NCBI GenBank assembly: GCA_022711755.1
Contig: JAKLEA010000012.1
Span: 1 to 64,000, forward strand
DNA from: Planctomycetota bacterium
GTDB taxonomy: Bacteria > Planctomycetota > Brocadiia > SM23-32 > JAKLEA01
Direction: 5' to 3'
DNA: 64,000 bases
The translations under genes were made by a program, and so were the position numbers. The notes below the pieces were generated by a model. The model was given only the letters and a program-made list of their open reading frames with translations, was not told the origin of the DNA and did no database searches. Positions 8,651-17,535 of the stretch are shown one piece after another (positions within the stretch are counted from its first letter, which is position 1; each line of letters begins with the position of its first letter).

Positions 8651-10441
8651 GTGCACTCAGGGCCCGCAGGGGTGTCAAAGAAACCATACAGTATTCCTGG
8701 ATTCCTGCTTCCACTCGTGCTGGCTATTGTTCTGTATTCTCGCACACTCGGATACTACATCGCAGGAGACGATCTTTGCATAGTGGACCGCGCGATTCAC
8801 TCCGGCCCTTGGTGGAGCCTGTATATCGGACGCGACACGCTGAGACAACTCTTGGAAACGGAGGAATTCCAAGGTGACGTCGAGGTCGCCGGCAGCGACA
8901 TCTTCAGGCCGGGCCTGATCTGGTTCTACAAGGCAGGGTACGCTTTGTTCGGACGGTGGGACACGGGCTACCGCATCCTCTACATCGTTACAATCCTGTG
9001 CTTCGCCTGCTGCGCTGGTGCTGTAACGACCCGGATCGTTGCGCCGGGCAATCCTTGGATCATGCCCGTTACGGCCTGTCTGCTCCTCGTTAACCCCAGG
9101 GTTCAGTATCTGGCAACCTTCCAGACGTGCGAGGCGCAGAGCTTCGCGGCGGCTACCTTCGTCTGTGCCGGCGCAATCGCTCATGACAACTGGGCAGCGA
9201 GTGGAAACAGACGTTGGCTGGCCGTTTCGGCTGGACTGCTGGCGCTGGGGCTTTGCTTCAGAGAGAACGCAGTCGTCCTCCTTGTGTTTGCCCCACTGCT
9301 TGACCTGCTTCGTAGACGTTCGCTTCGCGTGAACTGGCGTGCATGGGCGGTCTATGGCTCTGTCATGACATCCTACTTCGTCCTGCGACTCACCTACTAC
9401 GGTGGGACACTCGGAAACTACCAGGGCTTTCGGGCGCAGGAACAGTATGCGCACATCGTATACCACGTGCGTTCCACGCTTCCGGATGTCGTTGCCTCTC
9501 TCCCCGGCTCCGCATTGGCGTGCCAAATCGGACACAGACGACTGCTTATGGTGGTCCTCGCCGGGGCGCTTGTCCTGCTCTGGCTGTCGCGCAGACCGAG
9601 CGTTACCATGCGAAGTGCAGGCTTACTGGTGTTGGGAGCATACCTGGCCTTTGGACCGGGCTACATGACAAGCCTTTTCCCGTCTCACGAACTTCTGCCT
9701 GCGATCCTGTTTGTGAGCGCGCTGTTGGTCCTCACACTATCGGCGCGTCCGACTCCGGCAGCCCGTAGACGGACTCGCCTCGTCTTCTTGGTCGGTTGCC
9801 TGTCGGTGTGGGGAACCTACTTGGCGAACTCCGTCTGCTATTACGTCGAATGGGGCGTGGGAACTAGGAAGGACGTGCTGGCCCAGACCGTGCGCAAGAG
9901 CATCCGCGAAGGGATAGAGTCCCTGAACGGGAGCGGCGACCGACGTAAACTTGTCATCTGCCTGTTGTGCCCGGTCAGCACACGCTTCTGCTACTACGAG
10001 AATAGCATGGCGCCGGCGATAGGCTTCTGGACGGATCAGCGATGCGAGGGCCATTCGCTGTTCTGGTTCAAACCAGCCAGTTTCTTCGCCCCTTCTGATA
10101 TCAAGATCGAGAGAATCGCTGGTAACAGATTCACGTTGTACTTCAGGAACTGCGTCTTCCTGCCGCCCCAGACCGTTAACTTCGGACCGCATTTGTGGAA
10201 CGAGACCATCGACGTGGTACTGACCCGGCGGCAATCAGAGACGGAGTTCCATACCGCGACGATCACGATATCCCCATGCCGGATGCGGGAGTTCGAAAGG
10301 ACGTACGTGATTGCACATGACGGGAAAGAATTCATTTACTGTCAGGAAGCCTTCCAGGCGCCCGTGGCGAACCGGGCGCCGGATGATAAGCCGCATCGCC
10401 GATCACCACCTGCATCACACAAGCCACAGGAAGTTGAATGA
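8651..10441 (+). CDS. Polytopic membrane protein, GT-C glycosyltransferase-like
   Basis: A 596-residue protein with about ten hydrophobic segments through residue 390, then a soluble C-terminal domain of about 200 residues. The first extracytoplasmic loop carries an AGDD acidic pair just after the first membrane helix, the arrangement used by GT-C enzymes that take lipid-linked sugar donors. It could alternatively be an O-antigen ligase/polymerase-like protein. The start is a GTG at 8651 without a clear Shine-Dalgarno sequence, so the N-terminus is uncertain. It stands alone, followed by 233 nt with no recognisable gene. Confidence 0.65.
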   Translation: MHSGPAGVSKKPYSIPGFLLPLVLAIVLYSRTLGYYIAGDDLCIVDRAIHSGPWWSLYIGRDTLRQLLETEEFQGDVEVAGSDIFRPGLIWFYKAGYALFGRWDTGYRILYIVTILCFACCAGAVTTRIVAPGNPWIMPVTACLLLVNPRVQYLATFQTCEAQSFAAATFVCAGAIAHDNWAASGNRRWLAVSAGLLALGLCFRENAVVLLVFAPLLDLLRRRSLRVNWRAWAVYGSVMTSYFVLRLTYYGGTLGNYQGFRAQEQYAHIVYHVRSTLPDVVASLPGSALACQIGHRRLLMVVLAGALVLLWLSRRPSVTMRSAGLLVLGAYLAFGPGYMTSLFPSHELLPAILFVSALLVLTLSARPTPAARRRTRLVFLVGCLSVWGTYLANSVCYYVEWGVGTRKDVLAQTVRKSIREGIESLNGSGDRRKLVICLLCPVSTRFCYYENSMAPAIGFWTDQRCEGHSLFWFKPASFFAPSDIKIERIAGNRFTLYFRNCVFLPPQTVNFGPHLWNETIDVVLTRRQSETEFHTATITISPCRMREFERTYVIAHDGKEFIYCQEAFQAPVANRAPDDKPHRRSPPASHKPQEVE

Positions 10442-10594
10442 CTTCGACGTCGAGACCTGGAGGAGAAGACGGGTAAAGCGGACAACCCCTGCTGTGATTC
10501 CTGCGAGAGGCATCAGTAGACAAGTATAGCCGGCTCAGACTGGCAAGGGGGGGAACGGCAATGGATCGATACTGCGATGGGAACGTGAGCGCCC

Positions 10595-10623
10595 TTCACC
10601 TCGCGCTGCGCCTACGGTAGAAT
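10595..10623 (+). promoter_or_regulatory. Candidate sigma-70-type promoter for the DUF2961 gene
   Basis: TTCACC at 10595 and TAGAAT at 10618 are 17 bp apart, about 50 nt upstream of the ATG at 10675. Confidence 0.45.
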
Positions 10624-10674
10624 GTGCGCAACGGGATTGGAACCGGGCAACTCATTCAGACAGGAGAAAGAACG

Positions 10675-11733
10675 ATGGAACACCTCACGAAACTGAATCT
10701 GGGGCTGGGAACGCTGCCGTTGATTTCCGACGCGGAGACGCGCTCGATCTCCGCCGAGAACCCGAAGGGCGAACGCGGCGGCGGCGCAAAGGCCGACCCC
10801 GAAGGCCGCGGAGCGGCGGCCATGCTCGGCAAGGGCTGGAAGGTCCGCCCCTGCATCACGCTTGAACCCGGCTCGACCACCACGCTGGCCGACGTCGAGG
10901 GGCCTGGCATCATCCAGCACATCTGGATCACCGTCCACCCGAACGCCTACCGCGACACGATCCTGCGCGTCTACTGGGACGGCGAGGCGACGCCCTCCAT
11001 CGAGGTCCCGCTGGGCGACTTCTTCTGCAACGGACACGCCCTGCGTTACAACGTCAACTCCCTGCCGGTGTGCGTCAACCCGTCCGGCGGGTTCAACTCC
11101 TACTGGCCGATGCCCTTCCGCAAACATTGCCGCATCACGATCGAGAACCAGCGTTGGGAGGCAATCGGCGGCTTCTTCTACCAGATCACCTACTCGCTGA
11201 CCGAGGTTCCCGACAGCGCGGCGTACTTCCACGCGCAGTGGCGTCGCGCCGTCACAACCCGCGAGAACCCGGATTACACCATTCTCGAAGGAATCAAGGG
11301 ACGCGGGCACTACGTCGGCACGTTCCTGGCATGGACGCAGATGTCCAACGGCTGGTGGGGCGAGGGCGAGATCAAGTTCTTCATGGACGGCGACGGCGCG
11401 GACCCGACCATCTGCGGCACGGGCACGGAGGACTACTTCTGCGGCGCGTGGTGCTTCGACGGGCAGACGTATTCAACGCCGTTCCTGGGCTACCCCCTCT
11501 ACCGCAAGGAGGCTGGCGAAGTCCCGCGACACGGGCTTTACCGCTGGCACGTCTACGACCCCATCCGCTTCCGCAAGGACCTGAAGGTGACGATTCAGGC
11601 CCTCGGCTGGTGGCCGAACGGGATATACCAGCCGCTGACGGACGACATCGCGTCGGTAGGCTACTGGTACCAGACCGAACCGCACGCCGCGTTCCCGAAG
11701 ATGCTGCCGATACACGAGAGGTTCTCGCGGTAG
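10675..11733 (+). CDS. DUF2961 / glycoside hydrolase family 172-like protein
   Basis: A 352-residue protein starting at the ATG that follows AGGAGAAAG. It matches the DUF2961 pattern: an N-terminal strand around LADVEGPGIIQHIW, the FFCNG segment, and the conserved GTGTEDYF segment near residue 245, whose Glu is a candidate catalytic acid. Characterised GH172 members act on fructofuranosides and D-arabinofuranosides. The substrate here is not known. No signal peptide is visible, so it may act in the cytoplasm on imported sugars. It is monocistronic. Confidence 0.85.
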   Translation: MEHLTKLNLGLGTLPLISDAETRSISAENPKGERGGGAKADPEGRGAAAMLGKGWKVRPCITLEPGSTTTLADVEGPGIIQHIWITVHPNAYRDTILRVYWDGEATPSIEVPLGDFFCNGHALRYNVNSLPVCVNPSGGFNSYWPMPFRKHCRITIENQRWEAIGGFFYQITYSLTEVPDSAAYFHAQWRRAVTTRENPDYTILEGIKGRGHYVGTFLAWTQMSNGWWGEGEIKFFMDGDGADPTICGTGTEDYFCGAWCFDGQTYSTPFLGYPLYRKEAGEVPRHGLYRWHVYDPIRFRKDLKVTIQALGWWPNGIYQPLTDDIASVGYWYQTEPHAAFPKMLPIHERFSR

Positions 11734-11839
11734 CAATCATCGTTCATCTACCGGTCATGCGGAATACAAACCGGCGTAGTGCAACAAGGGTGTTGAGTTG
11801 CGCGTGCGCAGATGAATGGAAGTACGTCTGGTCTGCCAC

Positions 11840-11868
11840 TTGACAACCATGGCCTAATTTTATATTAT
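11840..11868 (+). promoter_or_regulatory. Strong sigma-70-type promoter for the PEP-CTERM gene
   Basis: A consensus TTGACA (11840-11845) and TATTAT (11863-11868) are separated by the optimal 17 bp. The predicted start near 11875 gives a leader of about 140 nt. Confidence 0.65.
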
Positions 11869-11957
11869 CCTCGAATATTGCAGGTTCAATGCCTGCGCCG
11901 TCCGCCTGTCATCATCATGGCGGATACAGACTTCAACGGTTCTACGGTTCTGTCATA

Positions 11958-11988
11958 ATCCGCGTTCTAATGGCGCGGATGTTCTTTT
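11958..11988 (+). promoter_or_regulatory. Leader stem-loop followed by a T-rich run (attenuator-like)
   Basis: A perfect 7-bp stem (11958-11964 with 11974-11980, 9-nt loop) is followed by GTTCTTTTTC, between the promoter and the start codon of the PEP-CTERM gene. It looks like an intrinsic terminator placed inside a leader. Function is inferred. Confidence 0.4.
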
Positions 11989-12017
11989 TCCATCTTGGTT
12001 TTGAAGGAGACAACGTG

Positions 12018-12659
12018 ATGAAGACATTGGTTAGGGTGTTGTTGATTTTGACGCTGGCTTTCTGCATGATCGCAGCGAAAGCCGCCGTCATGGTGAATCA
12101 GCCGTGGGATACATCGTCGGGTAACTGTATATCACAATACTTCCCCGATTTTCCGGCAGGCATATATCAGTTTGACGACTTCACAACGACTACTGATTAC
12201 CTGGTCACAAACCTGTATATCGTCGGATCCGATGCGGGCGACCCGTCGTACAACGTCTCCATCAACGGAGAAATATGGAACGGTTTGCCCGGTTCTGGTT
12301 CGCTGGTTCTTTCCAGCGTATCCGGTTCGCAGATTGGGAGCGATTTGAGCATTGATTTCGGCGGACAGTATCTTGCGGCGGGCAGCTACTGGATAAGGGC
12401 ATGGGTCGAACGTCCCTTCACTGGCGGATATCAATGGTACTGGTACGCGACTACGCCGGTTAACGGTTCAGAAGAGATGTTTTACGATCCTACAAACGAC
12501 TTCGGGTATGGCGTTCTTGTTCCAGGAAGCGTCGTGTTCAGCAGTCCACGCGACATGGCCTTTGTGCTTCAGGGCAACCCGGTTCCTGAACCTTCCACGG
12601 TCGGCCTCATCGGTCTCGGGATTGTCGCCGTGGCCATGAGGAGACGTTCGAAGAAGTAG
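12018..12659 (+). CDS. PEP-CTERM sorting domain protein
   Basis: A secreted protein of 213 residues from the ATG at 12018, preceded by AAGGAG. It has a signal peptide (about residues 1-23), a beta-rich middle region rich in Gly, Ser, Tyr and Trp, and a C-terminal sorting signal made of VPEPS, a hydrophobic stretch of about 17 residues and the basic tail RRRSKK. PEP-CTERM proteins are processed by an exosortase, which links them to exopolysaccharide export. No exosortase gene is in the window. The mature part has no recognised enzymatic motif. It has its own promoter, leader hairpin and terminator. Confidence 0.9.
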   Translation: MKTLVRVLLILTLAFCMIAAKAAVMVNQPWDTSSGNCISQYFPDFPAGIYQFDDFTTTTDYLVTNLYIVGSDAGDPSYNVSINGEIWNGLPGSGSLVLSSVSGSQIGSDLSIDFGGQYLAAGSYWIRAWVERPFTGGYQWYWYATTPVNGSEEMFYDPTNDFGYGVLVPGSVVFSSPRDMAFVLQGNPVPEPSTVGLIGLGIVAVAMRRRSKK

Positions 12660-12707
12660 GCGAGCATCATTCAACCCGCTGTCTGACGCGGCAGGATGAG
12701 AAAAATT

Positions 12708-12746
12708 ACGGGCAACCCGTGGCAAAGCGGGTTGCCCGTTGTATTT
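12708..12746 (+). terminator. Rho-independent terminator after the PEP-CTERM gene
   Basis: A perfect 12-bp G+C-rich stem (12708-12719 with 12728-12739, 8-nt loop) is preceded by an A-run and followed by a short T-rich stretch, so it may work in both directions and also end the argC transcript. Confidence 0.85.
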
Positions 12747-12808
12747 AAGATCGGAATATATCTGCATGAATCCCGAATCCGCACATTGTCGGAAACGGGC
12801 GCGAATTC

Positions 12809-13837
12809 CTAAAGCCTCCCGATCAGCCCCGTCGTCTCCGGCAGCCCGCATATGACGTTCATATTCTGCACGGCCTGGCTTGCCGCGCCCTTCATCAGGT
12901 TGTCAATCACGGCTATGGCTATGACCGTGTCGCCCTTTGCGATCCTGACGGCCACGTCACAGTAATTCGTGAAGGACACGTCCTTGGTCGCGGGCAGTTC
13001 GGGCGATTTGCGCAGGCGCACGAAAGGCTCCCGACCGTAGGCGTTCTGCAGGATTTCCTCCAGCTCGCCGAGGTCAACCTTGCTGCTCATCCGGGCATAG
13101 CATGTGCAGAGGATGCCCCTGTCCATCGGAATCAGGTGCGGCGTGAAGCAGAGGGACACCGGCCTGCCCGTTGCGCGGGTCAGGGAACATTCGATCTCCG
13201 GCTCGTGCCGGTGATTGCCGACGGCGTAGGCGCTCAGGCTCTCGTTGCAGGCGCAGTAGAGCGATCCCGGGTCGGGCTTGTTGCCGCGCCCGCTTACGCC
13301 CGACTTGGCGTCAACAATGATCCCGACGGGGTCAACCACGCCGGCGGCGATTAGGGGGGCAAGCGCCAGGGCGGAGGCCGTCGGGTAGCATCCCGGATTG
13401 CCGACCAGCCGCGCCCCGGCGATCTCCTCGCGGAAAATCTCCGGCAGGCCATAGACTGCCTTCTCCAGGTTCTCAACGTCAACGTGAGGCGTCTTGTAGA
13501 CCCTCTCGTAGATCGCGCTGTCGGTGAAGCGATAATCTGCGCTGAAATCAATGACCCTGCATCCGGCCTTCAGGTAGCCGGGCGCGAGCGTCATCGGGAC
13601 GGCGTTGGAGAGCGTGGTGAAGACGACATCGGTTCCGGGCGGCAGCGCCTCAGCCTCAAGCCCTCCCAGCCGCATGTCCAGACGCCCCTTGAGCGATGGG
13701 AATATCTCGGCTATGTGCGGATTCCCCTCCCTGCGTCCGCCGAGGTGGACGATTTTCGCTTCAGGATGGCGAAGGAGTATCTGGATCAGTTCCAGGCTGC
13801 TGTAGGCTGTTGCGCCCTCTATCGCTACATTAATCAT
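12809..13837 (-). CDS. argC: N-acetyl-gamma-glutamyl-phosphate reductase
   Basis: This enzyme catalyses the NADPH-dependent third step of arginine biosynthesis. The 342 residues are the normal length, with an N-terminal Rossmann fold and the active-site motif GNPGCYPT (Cys at about residue 150). It starts 4 nt after the M42 peptidase stop, so it is the last gene of the lpxD - peptidase - argC operon. No other arg gene is adjacent. Confidence 0.96.
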   Translation of the reverse strand: MINVAIEGATAYSSLELIQILLRHPEAKIVHLGGRREGNPHIAEIFPSLKGRLDMRLGGLEAEALPPGTDVVFTTLSNAVPMTLAPGYLKAGCRVIDFSADYRFTDSAIYERVYKTPHVDVENLEKAVYGLPEIFREEIAGARLVGNPGCYPTASALALAPLIAAGVVDPVGIIVDAKSGVSGRGNKPDPGSLYCACNESLSAYAVGNHRHEPEIECSLTRATGRPVSLCFTPHLIPMDRGILCTCYARMSSKVDLGELEEILQNAYGREPFVRLRKSPELPATKDVSFTNYCDVAVRIAKGDTVIAIAVIDNLMKGAASQAVQNMNVICGLPETTGLIGRL

Positions 13838-13841
13838 TTAT

Positions 13842-14918
13842 TTAATCCGTAAGCGAGGCTACGGTCTTGCGGTCCAGCTTCCTGATGGCCGCAAGCAGCA
13901 GCTTCAGCGTGGCGTCGTAATCGTCAACGTGGATGATGCCCCAGTGGCTGTGGATGTATCGGGTGGCGATGGCGACGTTGACCGTCGGCACTCCGCGCTG
14001 ATGCAACTGGATGGCGCGCCCGTCTGTTGCCCCACCCTCCATGACTGAGAGCTGATAGGGGATTTTCTCCTTTTCCGCAAGCTTCACCATGAAGTCGTGG
14101 AACCGGTGGTGCGCGATGCTGCCGGCGTCCAGCGCGTAAAGGACCGGCCCGTCGCCCATCTTGCCCTGCGCCTCCTCCGGGCTGATGCCGGGCATGTCCG
14201 CGGCGATGCCGACGTCAAGAACGATGCACACGTCCGGGTTGACAACGTCCGCCGAGGTTTCCGCCCCGCGCGTTCCGACCTCCTCCTGGACGGTCCCGAC
14301 TCCGAAGACGCTGTTGGGATGCTTCTCCCCGGCCAGCGCCTTGATCACGTCTATGAACAGCCCCACGCCGACGCGGTCGTCCCACGCCTTGGACATGAGC
14401 AGCTTCGGGTTCTTCATCACCTCGAAACCGGCGCGGGGGACGATGGGGTTTCCGATCCGGATGCCGAATTCCTTCTCTGCCTGCTTCTTGCTTGTCGCTC
14501 CGACGTCAATGAACATGCTTTTCTTGGCGATGACCTTGCCCCGCTCCTCAGCGGGGAGGATGTGCGGGGGCTTGGAGCCGATGACGCCGACGACCGGTCC
14601 CTTGTCCGTCAGGATGACGACCTGCTTGGCAAGCAGTGTCTGATCGAACCACCCGCCCAGCGGGGCGAAGCGGATGAAGCCCTCCTTGTCAATCAGCTTG
14701 ACCATGAATCCGATTTCGTCCATGTGGCCGGGGATCATGATCTTCGGGTCGGGGGATGTTCCCCGCTTCTCGCAGATTATTGACCCGAGGCCGTCATAGC
14801 TGATGGCGGTCATGTCGCCGAGGTGGCGCTTGACCATTTCGCGGATTTCGCCCTCGAAGCCGGAGACGCCGTTGGCTTCGGTCAATTCCTTCAGCATTTC
14901 GAGCGTTGATTTCTTCAT
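13842..14918 (-). CDS. M42 family metallo-aminopeptidase
   Basis: A 358-residue cytosolic dinuclear metallopeptidase of the glutamyl-aminopeptidase/TET type, which trims peptides and forms large tetrahedral particles in characterised members. Visible ligands and catalytic residues are GHMDE (His at about 65), the WDDR segment (about 179-182) and QEEVGTRGAE (Glu at about 212-213), with a late His pair near HSHWG. GGGAGAAAG precedes the ATG. It sits 27 nt downstream of lpxD and 4 nt upstream of argC. Confidence 0.92.
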   Translation of the reverse strand: MKKSTLEMLKELTEANGVSGFEGEIREMVKRHLGDMTAISYDGLGSIICEKRGTSPDPKIMIPGHMDEIGFMVKLIDKEGFIRFAPLGGWFDQTLLAKQVVILTDKGPVVGVIGSKPPHILPAEERGKVIAKKSMFIDVGATSKKQAEKEFGIRIGNPIVPRAGFEVMKNPKLLMSKAWDDRVGVGLFIDVIKALAGEKHPNSVFGVGTVQEEVGTRGAETSADVVNPDVCIVLDVGIAADMPGISPEEAQGKMGDGPVLYALDAGSIAHHRFHDFMVKLAEKEKIPYQLSVMEGGATDGRAIQLHQRGVPTVNVAIATRYIHSHWGIIHVDDYDATLKLLLAAIRKLDRKTVASLTD

Positions 14919-14945
14919 GTCTTTCTCCCGTGGTCTGGGGCGGAG

Positions 14946-16016
14946 TTATTCGGCGGAAGGCTTTGCGTCTTGTTCGCCTTCCGGTTTGGGGCTGAGTACT
15001 TCAAGCGCTTTCAGGCGGCGCGCGGCGTCCCTGAGTTGTTCACGCATTTCGGGCAGACGCCTGATGAGCGCCAGCAGGCGGCGGGCTTCGTCAATCGGGT
15101 AGGCGGGGCGTCCGAAGACTACCGAGCCGTCCGGCAGATTTTTGGCGACTCCCGATCCGGCGGCCACGATGCACCTGTCGCCGATCTTTACGTGGTCAAC
15201 TACGTCAACATCTCCGGCCAGCATGCAGTTTCTGCCAATCGTGACGCTTCCGGCCAACTTCGTGTAACCGACAAGCATCGTATCGTCCCCGATGCGGCAG
15301 TTGTGGGCGACGTGGCAATGATTATCAATTTTAACACCGTTGCCGATCTCGGTGTCGTCAAGCGCGCCCCGGGCGACCGTGCAACAGGCCCCGATCTCAG
15401 CGTCGTCGCCGATTTTCACCGCGCCAAGTTGCGGCAGTTTCAGGAACCGTCCGCCCTCGTTCACGAAGCCGAAACCGTCATCGCCGATGCTCGTGTTGGA
15501 GTGGATAATGCAGCGCTTGCCGATGAGCGTGTCCTCCCGGACGGTCACGTTCGGGTAAATCAGGCTGCATTCGCCTATGCGCGATCCGCGTCCGATGAAC
15601 ACGTTTGGGTAAAGCGCCGCGCGGTCGCCGATTTCCGCGCCGTCCTCCACGACGCAACCCGGCCCGATGGAGCAATCCCTGCCGATCCGCGCCGAGCCGG
15701 CGATCAGCGCGGTGGCGTGGATGCCCGGGCTGCGGCGGAATCTTTCCCCGGCGACGATTGTCGCAATGGCGGCGAAGGCCATGGATGGATTGGCCGTGAT
15801 GACCTGATCGGTCTTGATGTCGTCGCAGGGCGACTTGACCAAGATCGCCCCGGCCTTTGATTCCAGAGCCGCCTGGAGCGCCTTCAGGTCGCGCAGGAAG
15901 GAGATGTCGCCGGCGCCGGCAGAGCTGAGGCTGGCGACGCCGGTGATAACGCGCTCCGGATCGCCGCGGACCTGGCCGTTGGACATTTCAGCGATTTTCT
16001 TCAGCGTCAGTCGCAT
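14946..16016 (-). CDS. lpxD: UDP-3-O-acylglucosamine N-acyltransferase
   Basis: This enzyme transfers the second 3-hydroxyacyl chain in lipid A synthesis, which marks the cell as having an LPS-type outer membrane. The 356-residue product starts MRLTLKKIAEM. It has an N-terminal uridine-binding domain and then a left-handed beta-helix of hexapeptide repeats (many I-G-x4 turns such as IGDDTMLVG and IGRNCMLAG), with catalytic-site His residues around DNHCHVAHN. I chose the ATG at 16016 over an upstream alternative because of the GGAGGA 10 nt away and the usual N-terminus. It is first in its operon. Confidence 0.95.
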   Translation of the reverse strand: MRLTLKKIAEMSNGQVRGDPERVITGVASLSSAGAGDISFLRDLKALQAALESKAGAILVKSPCDDIKTDQVITANPSMAFAAIATIVAGERFRRSPGIHATALIAGSARIGRDCSIGPGCVVEDGAEIGDRAALYPNVFIGRGSRIGECSLIYPNVTVREDTLIGKRCIIHSNTSIGDDGFGFVNEGGRFLKLPQLGAVKIGDDAEIGACCTVARGALDDTEIGNGVKIDNHCHVAHNCRIGDDTMLVGYTKLAGSVTIGRNCMLAGDVDVVDHVKIGDRCIVAAGSGVAKNLPDGSVVFGRPAYPIDEARRLLALIRRLPEMREQLRDAARRLKALEVLSPKPEGEQDAKPSAE

Positions 16017-16093
16017 CTGTCTGCGTTCCTCCGGGGTGGACGGGGGCGGACGCCGGCGGAGCGGCAATCGCCGCAATTACCCCATCGGGGGGT

Positions 16094-16123
16094 AGTATAA
16101 CGCGAACGTCGCGGAAATCGCAA
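16094..16123 (-). promoter_or_regulatory. Promoter for the lpxD operon
   Basis: On the minus strand TTGCGA (16118-16123) and TATACT (16094-16099) are 18 bp apart, about 70 nt upstream of the lpxD start. Confidence 0.5.
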
Positions 16124-16206
16124 GGCGGGGCGGGGATTGCGTGGGCGTAAAAAAAATCGGAAAAGACTGGAAAATTCCGCTTGATTTGTCGTTGGTTTTA
16201 TGCGAG

Positions 16207-16529
16207 TATGATGCGTCTTGACGCTCTTGGACAGTGGCATATGGACGAGGGCAAAAAGGGACGAACCTGACGGTTCGTCGCGGAAAGTCCTTGCGGATGA
16301 CGCCTGAACCGCACGGACCTCTTCCTGATGCGCAAGCATCGAAAACGAAGGGCGGACAGCCGGCCAATAGGCCGGATGGAATACTAAGAGGCATTCCCTT
16401 TCGGGATATGGCCCGAACGCGGCAACGCTAACGGAAAGCGTAGGGAGAATAGTCGCCTGTTCCCCCGGCTGGCGCGTCAGCGGCGCAACCCGGATGGAAG
16501 GCCCAGTGGAGCTTGAGGAGCTGGTCCTC
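16207..16529 (+). ncRNA. Structured 5' leader of the S10 operon (candidate cis-regulatory RNA)
   Basis: About 320 nt without a convincing gene separate a candidate -10 element (TATGAT, 16207-16212) from rpsJ. The stretch holds several compact hairpins: 16261-16278 (7 bp, TGAC loop), 16327-16340 (5 bp closed by a GCAA tetraloop), 16360-16375 (6 bp, AATA loop) and 16425-16441. A final small hairpin at 16515-16529 includes the rpsJ ribosome binding site. Many GGA triplets are present. S10-operon leaders elsewhere mediate autoregulation by L4, and a comparable role is inferred here. I do not recognise a known RNA family. Confidence 0.5.
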
Positions 16530-16838
16530 ATGGCAGAGGAAAAAATAAGGATTCGGATGGAAGCTTACGATCACCGGATCCTGGATCGGTCGGCAAAGCA
16601 GATCGTAGAGGCCGCTCGCAGCACCGGCGCTCTGGTTTTCGGCCCGATACCGCTACCGACGAAGATCGAGCGCTACACCGTGCTCAGGTCTCCGCATGTG
16701 GACAAGAAGTCCCGGGAGCAGTTTGAAATCAGGACGCACAAGAGGCTGGTTGACATTGTCAACCCCACGGGCAGGACGGTTGACGCGCTCAACAACCTGA
16801 AGGTGCCTGCCGGCGTTGAGATCAAGATCAAGGTTTAA
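16530..16838 (+). CDS. rpsJ: 30S ribosomal protein S10
   Basis: A 102-residue S10, the usual length, with the conserved [13 protein letters not shown] opening and the GPIPLPTK loop. The ATG at 16530 follows GAGGAG with 9-nt spacing. An in-frame codon 36 nt upstream would add 12 atypical residues. It is the first gene of the S10-spc-alpha operon, with no fusA/tuf genes before it. Confidence 0.96.
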   Translation: MAEEKIRIRMEAYDHRILDRSAKQIVEAARSTGALVFGPIPLPTKIERYTVLRSPHVDKKSREQFEIRTHKRLVDIVNPTGRTVDALNNLKVPAGVEIKIKV

Positions 16839-16874
16839 GCAATTTCGCCTCCATTGGCGGGGAGAATAGTTCCG

Positions 16875-17525
16875 ATGGTCAAGGCCTTGCTCGGCAAGAA
16901 ACTCGGCATGACCCAGATCTACACGGAAGCCGGCGTGCTGGTTCCGGTAACCGTGATCCAGGTCGGGCCTTGCCGCGTGACGCAGGTCAGGACGCTGGAG
17001 GCAGACGGCTACCGGGCGGCGCAGATCGGCTTCGACCCCAAGAAACCGAAGCGCACGAACAAGCCCATGATGGGCCATTTCGCCAGGTCAAGCTCGCAGC
17101 CGATGCGCCTGATAAAGGAAGTCGCAATTGACGACGGCGCAGAAATCCAGACGGGTCAGGATCTGAAAGTTGACATCTTCGGCGACCAGAAATTCGTTGA
17201 CGTGATAGGAACCACGAAGGGCAAAGGCTTCCAGGGCGTGATGAAGCGCTGGGGCTTCGGCGGCGGCCCTGAGACGCACGGAAGCACGTCACACCGCAGG
17301 CCCGGCAGCATCGGCGCCGGTTCGGACCCCGGCCACATCCTGAAGGACAAGGGCATGCCCGGGCACATGGGCGACCGCAGGCGCACGGTGCGCAATCTGA
17401 AGGTCATGCGCGTTGACCCGGAACAGAACCTTCTGCTGCTCAAGGGCGCCGTCCCCGGAGCAAAAGGTTCCTACGTGATGGTAAGGAAGAGCGCGGCCGT
17501 CGGCATACGCGGCAAGGGCGCATAG
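16875..17525 (+). CDS. rplC: 50S ribosomal protein L3
   Basis: A 216-residue L3 with the GKKLGMTQIY start and the glycine-rich loop around GGGPETHGSTSHRRPGS that reaches the peptidyl-transferase region. The ATG at 16875 after GGGGAG is preferred to one 21 nt earlier because the product then begins MVKALLGKK as is typical. Confidence 0.96.
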   Translation: MVKALLGKKLGMTQIYTEAGVLVPVTVIQVGPCRVTQVRTLEADGYRAAQIGFDPKKPKRTNKPMMGHFARSSSQPMRLIKEVAIDDGAEIQTGQDLKVDIFGDQKFVDVIGTTKGKGFQGVMKRWGFGGGPETHGSTSHRRPGSIGAGSDPGHILKDKGMPGHMGDRRRTVRNLKVMRVDPEQNLLLLKGAVPGAKGSYVMVRKSAAVGIRGKGA

Positions 17526-17535
17526 GAGAGATAAA

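Noticed and set aside
16321..16350. CTGATG...GAAA resembling a hammerhead ribozyme core
   Set aside because: The conserved CTGANGA is broken, and the GATGC bases pair in a simple tetraloop hairpin.
16280..16490. Resemblance of GGAAAGTCC and GCCAATAGG to RNase P RNA core elements
   Set aside because: The required P4 pairing (AAGTCCGGG with CCCGGCTT) is not present and the spacing is far too short.
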